This document shows positions 36,676-41,425 of a stretch of 41,425 nucleotides of DNA, in pieces. A program made the position numbers and the translations under genes. The DNA comes from Planctomycetia bacterium (lineage in GTDB: Bacteria > Planctomycetota > Planctomycetia > Pirellulales > UBA1268): NCBI GenBank assembly GCA_009922585.1, contig RFVE01000004.1, forward strand, positions 1-41,425, in the 5' to 3' direction. The notes beneath the pieces were generated by a model. That model saw only the letters and a list, made by a program, of their open reading frames with translations. It made no database searches and was not told where the DNA came from. The stretch's first letter is position 1. Each line of letters begins with the position of its first letter.

Positions 36676-37692
36676 ATGCTCTTCGGAGAGTTTTTGCTGC
36701 TCGCAGCTGTCGTGGCCGTGGCCGGCTCGCTGCTGGCCCAGTCGGCTGATGCGATTGCTGAGGTCACTGGACTCGGCCGGTTGCTGATCGGCAGCCTGAT
36801 GCTGGCCGCAGTGACGTCGCTGCCCGAACTCTCGGTTGACATCGCCGCGGTGCGAGCCGGCCTGACCGACCTGGCGGCCGGTGACCTTTTTGGCAGCAGC
36901 CTGATGAACCTGCTGATTCTCGCCTCGATTGATCTTACGATTCGCTCCGGCCGGCGGATGCTTTCCCGTGAAGCCGCTTCGCATGCCCTTTCGGCGGCGC
37001 TTGGCATCGCCTTGACCTCGCTTGCCGGCCTTGCCGTGCTTACGGCAGGCAGGCTTCCCGAGGTGACGCTGCTGGGTATCAGCGGCTGGTCCTGGGCCAT
37101 TTTGCTGGCTTATCTGCTGGGGGCGCGGATGATCTTCATCGATCAACGGATTTCAGCTCGACTCGCGGCTGAGGCCCGAGCAGGTGCAGCCGCCGAAGAG
37201 CCGCCACATGCTGCCACTGGCCCGCTCTGGCGGTCGGCGGTGCTCTTCGCTGCCGCCGCAGTGGTGCTGGTGCTGACCGGGCCGAGGCTTGCCCATGTGG
37301 CTGGCGACTTGGCCGAGCAGACGGGGTTGGGCGGCACGTTCGTCGGCACGACGCTGGTGGCGGTGAGCACCTCGCTGCCAGAGTTGGTCGCCTCGATTAC
37401 TGCGGTCCGGCTTGGAGCTATCGACTTGGCAATCGGCAACACGCTGGGCAGCAATGCCTTCAACATGGTGTTGTTTGCCCCGCTCGATGCCTTTCACGAG
37501 GGGCCGCTGTTCGCGGCGGTGTCGATGTCGCATGCGGTGACCGCTTTTGCAGTGGTCATCGCCACGGCAATCGCCATCCTCGGCCAGCTCTATCATGCTG
37601 AGCGGCGGCTGCCGCTGATCGAGCCCGATGCCTTTTTGATGCTGCTGGTGCTGCTCGGCGGATTGGTGTTGGTTTATTATCTGCCGTCGTGA
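36676..37692 (+). CDS. sodium/calcium exchanger (CaCA) family membrane protein
   Basis: Two inverted-topology repeats: 'LIGSLMLAAVTSLPELSVDIAAVRAGLTDLAAGDLFGSSLMNL' and 'FVGTTLVAVSTSLPELVASITAVRLGAIDLAIGNTLGSNAFNM'. Confidence 0.88.
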   Translation: MLFGEFLLLAAVVAVAGSLLAQSADAIAEVTGLGRLLIGSLMLAAVTSLPELSVDIAAVRAGLTDLAAGDLFGSSLMNLLILASIDLTIRSGRRMLSREAASHALSAALGIALTSLAGLAVLTAGRLPEVTLLGISGWSWAILLAYLLGARMIFIDQRISARLAAEARAGAAAEEPPHAATGPLWRSAVLFAAAAVVLVLTGPRLAHVAGDLAEQTGLGGTFVGTTLVAVSTSLPELVASITAVRLGAIDLAIGNTLGSNAFNMVLFAPLDAFHEGPLFAAVSMSHAVTAFAVVIATAIAILGQLYHAERRLPLIEPDAFLMLLVLLGGLVLVYYLPS

Positions 37693-37735
37693 ACCAGCCG
37701 ACTGCTACTAATCCCGGTCCCGTCACCTCTGCCTT

Positions 37736-40588
37736 TTGCTGGTGCGGCTTCGCTCTTACGAGCAAACACAGAAACAGTCCAACGACCGTAGCCGGGAGGC
37801 TGATGACAGCCGCATCGACTGGCATGCACTGTCTTCAGCTGAGGTGGTGCAAAGGCTGGAAACCGATGCGGCGGCGGGGCTTGCTCAGTCGCAGGCTGCT
37901 GGCCGGTTAGCCGAGCTGGGTCCGAACCAGCTGCAGGAGTCGCCGCCGCCACCCTGGTGGCGGAAACTGCTGCGGCAGTTTCAAGATCTGGTCATCCTAA
38001 TCCTGATCGCGGCAGCGGTGATTTCGGGGCTCCTGGGCGAATGGGCCGATACCGCAGCCATCGTGGCAATCGTGCTGGTCAACGGCCTGATTGGCTTTCT
38101 GCAGGAAGAGCGGGCCCGGCAGGCGCTCGCTGCGCTCAAACGGCTGTCAGCTCCTGAGGCCCGGGTGACCCGCGACGGCGAGCCCCGGTCGCTGCCGGCC
38201 GACCAGCTGGTGCCAGGTGATCGGATCGAACTCGAAGCGGGCGACAACGTGCCGGCGGACGCCCGGTTGCTGACGTCGGCGAGCCTGCGGGTGACCGAGT
38301 CGGCGCTGACGGGTGAGTCTGAGCCGGTCGGCAAGCAGGCTGATGCGGCGGTGGCCGAGGCCGCCAGCCTCGGTGATCGGACGACAATGGTTCATGCCGG
38401 CACCGTAGTGGCGGCGGGCCATGCCGTGGCGGTGGTGACCCAGACCGGTATGCAGACCGAGCTCGGGCGGATTGCCAGCCTGCTGTCGCGGTCAGAGCCC
38501 GAAATGACACCGCTGCAGCGGCGGCTGGGGGAGTTGGGCCGATTGCTCATCATCGTCTGCCTGGTGGTGGTCGGTGTGATTTTCCTGCTTGAAATCGGCC
38601 GGGGTGGTGGCCTGCTCGACGTGCTGATGCGGTCGGTCAGCCTGGCGGTGGCGGCGGTGCCCGAGGGGCTGCCGGCAGTGGTGACACTGGTGCTGGCGAT
38701 CGGCCTGCAGCGGATGGTTGCCCGCAACGCATTGGTCCGGCGGCTGCCGAGTGTGGAAACGCTCGGGTCAGTCACCGTGATCTGCTCGGACAAGACCGGC
38801 ACGCTTACCCGCAATGAAATGACCGTCCGCGAATTGGTGACGCCGTCGGGTCGCTACGAGGTCAGTGGCGCGGGCTATGACCCCCACGGCAGCTTCAAGC
38901 GGCTGCCGGACGATGGCGAACCGACACCGGTGACGGCCCGCGACGACGCTGACCTGTGGCGGCTGCTGTCGATCGCCCTCCGTTGCAATAACGCCACGAT
39001 CCGACCGACCGGTGACGGGGCGACCTGGCAGGTGGTGGGCGACCCGACCGAAGGGGCACTCGTGGTGGCCGCCCGCAAGGCGGGCCTGGGTGGAGACGAT
39101 GCTGACGAGCCGATCCTGCTGGAAAAACCGTTCGACTCGGAACGGAAGCTGATGTCGGTGGTGGTGCGGCGAGAGGCAGGGCCGCTGGTCTACACCAAGG
39201 GGGCCCCCGAAGTCTTGTTGGGCCGTTGTGTGGCCGAGCAACGAAACGGCGAGGTGGTCAGCCTGACCGACGACCGCCGCCGGGAGATTCTGGCCACTGC
39301 CGCCGGCATGGCCGACCGGGCCCTGCGGGTGCTGGCCCATGCCTGGCGGGAGCTTGAGCCGCATGATCCCCTGCAGATGGCCGACGGGCACGTGGCGGCA
39401 GTAGCGACTTCGGCTGCCGACATCAGCGAAGCCGAGCTCGTCTTTGCCGGTCTGGCAGGAATGATTGACCCGCCTCGCGATGAGGTTCGCGCCGCGGTTG
39501 AGACCTGCCGCTCAGCCGGCATCCGCCCGGTGATGATTACCGGCGATCATCCCGCCACAGCCCTGGCGATCGGCCGGGAGCTTCGGCTGGTGGATGATGC
39601 CGATGGTGATCGGGCAGTGACCGGGGCCGACCTCGACAGCCTTGACGACGATGTCCTGGTCGAGACGGTTGGGCAGGTCGCGGTCTATGCCCGTGTCTCG
39701 GCCGAGCACAAGCTGCGGGTCGTAAAGGCCTGGCAGCGGCGGGGCGAGGTGGTGGCGATGACCGGCGACGGCGTCAACGACGCCCCGGCGGTGCGGGCGG
39801 CCGACATCGGTATCGCGATGGGGGTGACCGGCACCGATGTCACCAAGGAAGCCTCCGACATGGTGCTGACCGATGACAACTTTGCCTCGATCGTCAGCGC
39901 GGTCGAGGAGGGCCGTGGTATCTATGACAACATTCAGAAGTTCATCCATTATCTGCTCTCATGCAATGCTGGGGAGGTGATCCTGATGTTTGTCGCGGCA
40001 GTCGCTGGCTGGCCGGCACCGCTGGCGGCGATTCAGATTCTCTGGCTCAATCTGGTGACTGACGGCCTGCCGGCTCTCGCTCTGGGCCTCGAGCCACCCG
40101 AGCGGGACATCATGAGCCGGGCACCGCGGCCGCCCCGCGAACCGGTCATTCCGCTGCGGCGGGGGCTGCTGATTCTCACCCACGGGCTTTTGGTGGCGGC
40201 GGTCTCGATCGTCGCCTTCTGGCTGACCTGGCAGGGTGAGGCCTGCCGCGAGGCCGAAGCCCGGACGATTACCTTCTGTGTGGCCGCCTTCGCCCAGTTG
40301 TTCTTTGCCATCGGCTGCCGGAGCGAACGGCAGACCGCCTTCGGCCTCGGCTTTTTTTCGAACCCCTGGCTGCTGGTGGCAATAGTGCTGTCGGGTCTGC
40401 TGCAACTGGCAGTGGTGATGCTGCCAGGGGTGCAGTCGGTCTTTGAGATTGAGCAGGCCCTTGAGGCAGAGTGGGGTCTGGTCCTCGGGCTTGCCCTCGT
40501 GCCGGTGACGGTGATCGAACTGGCAAAGCTACTGCCTTGGCCGGACAGGTCTGCCCCCGGTGGTCGCCGAGAGGGAAGTGTGCGATGA
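37736..40588 (+). CDS. cation-translocating P-type ATPase (PacL/PMCA-like, type II)
   Basis: 'TGESEPVGKQ', 'ICSDKTGTLTRNEM', 'MITGDHPATALAIGREL', 'MTGDGVNDAPAVRAADIGIAMG'. TTG start at 37736 uncertain. Confidence 0.93.
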   Translation: MLVRLRSYEQTQKQSNDRSREADDSRIDWHALSSAEVVQRLETDAAAGLAQSQAAGRLAELGPNQLQESPPPPWWRKLLRQFQDLVILILIAAAVISGLLGEWADTAAIVAIVLVNGLIGFLQEERARQALAALKRLSAPEARVTRDGEPRSLPADQLVPGDRIELEAGDNVPADARLLTSASLRVTESALTGESEPVGKQADAAVAEAASLGDRTTMVHAGTVVAAGHAVAVVTQTGMQTELGRIASLLSRSEPEMTPLQRRLGELGRLLIIVCLVVVGVIFLLEIGRGGGLLDVLMRSVSLAVAAVPEGLPAVVTLVLAIGLQRMVARNALVRRLPSVETLGSVTVICSDKTGTLTRNEMTVRELVTPSGRYEVSGAGYDPHGSFKRLPDDGEPTPVTARDDADLWRLLSIALRCNNATIRPTGDGATWQVVGDPTEGALVVAARKAGLGGDDADEPILLEKPFDSERKLMSVVVRREAGPLVYTKGAPEVLLGRCVAEQRNGEVVSLTDDRRREILATAAGMADRALRVLAHAWRELEPHDPLQMADGHVAAVATSAADISEAELVFAGLAGMIDPPRDEVRAAVETCRSAGIRPVMITGDHPATALAIGRELRLVDDADGDRAVTGADLDSLDDDVLVETVGQVAVYARVSAEHKLRVVKAWQRRGEVVAMTGDGVNDAPAVRAADIGIAMGVTGTDVTKEASDMVLTDDNFASIVSAVEEGRGIYDNIQKFIHYLLSCNAGEVILMFVAAVAGWPAPLAAIQILWLNLVTDGLPALALGLEPPERDIMSRAPRPPREPVIPLRRGLLILTHGLLVAAVSIVAFWLTWQGEACREAEARTITFCVAAFAQLFFAIGCRSERQTAFGLGFFSNPWLLVAIVLSGLLQLAVVMLPGVQSVFEIEQALEAEWGLVLGLALVPVTVIELAKLLPWPDRSAPGGRREGSVR

Positions 40589-40655
40589 TTTCTGGAATGG
40601 TGTTTTGGTCGTCATGCGGCCCCGTCCTCGTCGTCTTCTGTGAGTACGCAACCCT

Positions 40656-41338
40656 ATGATCAAACGCATTCTGGTTGGACTAGGAACCAGCCGCTCGGCC
40701 GAGTCGGTTGTTAGTCATGCGGTCGAACTGGCCAAGACCAACGGGGCGGAACTGCTTGGCCTGGCGGTCATCGATCAGACCCGGCTCGAGTGGACCGGCC
40801 CGCGGCCCATCGGCGTCGGGGTCGAGGCCCTGACGGCCGAACTGCGGCACGACCGCATGGAGAAGGTGGCGGCCGAGATCGCCAAGGCGAATGAGCTGTT
40901 TGCCAGCAAGTGCGGTGAGGCCGGCGTAACCCACCGCACCTGTGAGCGAACCGGTGATCCGTTTGAAATCGCTGCTGATTTGGTGCGGTACCACGACCTC
41001 TGCGTATTCGGCTTGAGCGGCCTCTTTGAGCATGACGTGGTGCCCGAGCCGACCGACAGCCTTGAGCGGCTGGTGGCCACTTTGGGCGTGATGCTGCCAC
41101 CTGCCAGCGGCGGCTAGAAGCGGTGCAGGGCTACTTCGAGGCCCATGGTCGCAGTATCGAAACCGACTTTGTCGCGGGCGATCCCTCCCACGAACTGGTG
41201 CCCTACGCCCAGAACTGGGGTGCCGACCTGATCGTGGCGGGGAACTCGGCCAAGAACCTGCTGCTCCGCAAACTCTTCGGTGAGACAGCCCTGCAGCTCC
41301 TGCGGGAGAGCCCGCTGCCGCTGTACCTTGCGCAGTAG
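40656..41338 (+). pseudogene. universal stress protein (UspA) family, frame broken near 41079-41083 by an apparent deletion
   Basis: 'MIKRILVGLGTSRSAESVVSHAVELAKTNGAELLGLAVID...DSLERLVAT', then in another frame from 41081 'FGRDAATCQRRLEAVQGYFEAHGRSIETDFVAGDPSHELVPYAQNWGADLIVAGNSAKNLLLRKLFGETALQLLRESPLPLYLAQ*'. Confidence 0.8.
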
Positions 41339-41425
41339 GGACGCGTTGGCTTGGAGCGACCGGACCGGCAGCCTTGGTGATGCCGCCGTTCGGGGTTGCC
41401 CATGCCCTCTCGCTTGACGTTCACT

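Noticed and set aside
35809-37146. 445-aa minus-strand ORF opposite the rhomboid and CaCA genes
   Set aside because: Shadow ORF from high GC3: low-complexity H/Q/R-rich translation, and the plus strand encodes clear rhomboid and exchanger motifs.
1-41425. CRISPR arrays, prophage, transposases, toxin-antitoxin or defence islands
   Set aside because: No regularly spaced repeats, no transposase/integrase/Cas/RM-like translations in any frame of the supplied track; the repeats found are palindromic and dispersed.

Overview
High-GC bacterial window. Gene content and dispersed palindromic repeats look like Planctomycetes (inference; no phylogeny was run). It is mostly housekeeping: an Ntr-type PTS block (hpf-ptsN-ptsH-ptsI), rne-rplU, ubiD-like, rarA, tRNA-His, a bacterial DNA topoisomerase VI A subunit, a CAP10/GT90-like glycosyltransferase, a DegT aminotransferase, tex, infA, prfB with a classic CUU-UGA-C +1 frameshift site, dprA, a ferredoxin, lysA, an M50 protease, a glyA-aguB-aguA operon, DoxX, rhomboid, a CaCA exchanger, a P-type ATPase and UspA. 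No CRISPR, transposase, phage or recognisable defence system was seen. The most striking signal is that six well-conserved genes (ptsN, rplU, top6A, glyA twice, aguB, uspA) each break frame at a point where roughly 12-50 residues of conserved family sequence appear to be absent. These are deletion-type junctions, not single-base indels, and they hit essential genes and catalytic segments. A systematic assembly or consensus artefact is the leading explanation; real gene decay is the alternative. Other notable signals are a three-hairpin dispersed element found just 3' of two unrelated genes in the same sense orientation, a second palindromic repeat family, a highly structured ~0.4-kb non-coding stretch between top6A and the GT90 gene, and a shikimate-dehydrogenase-like protein lacking the expected catalytic motif. 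I do not see convincing evidence of a new multi-gene system.
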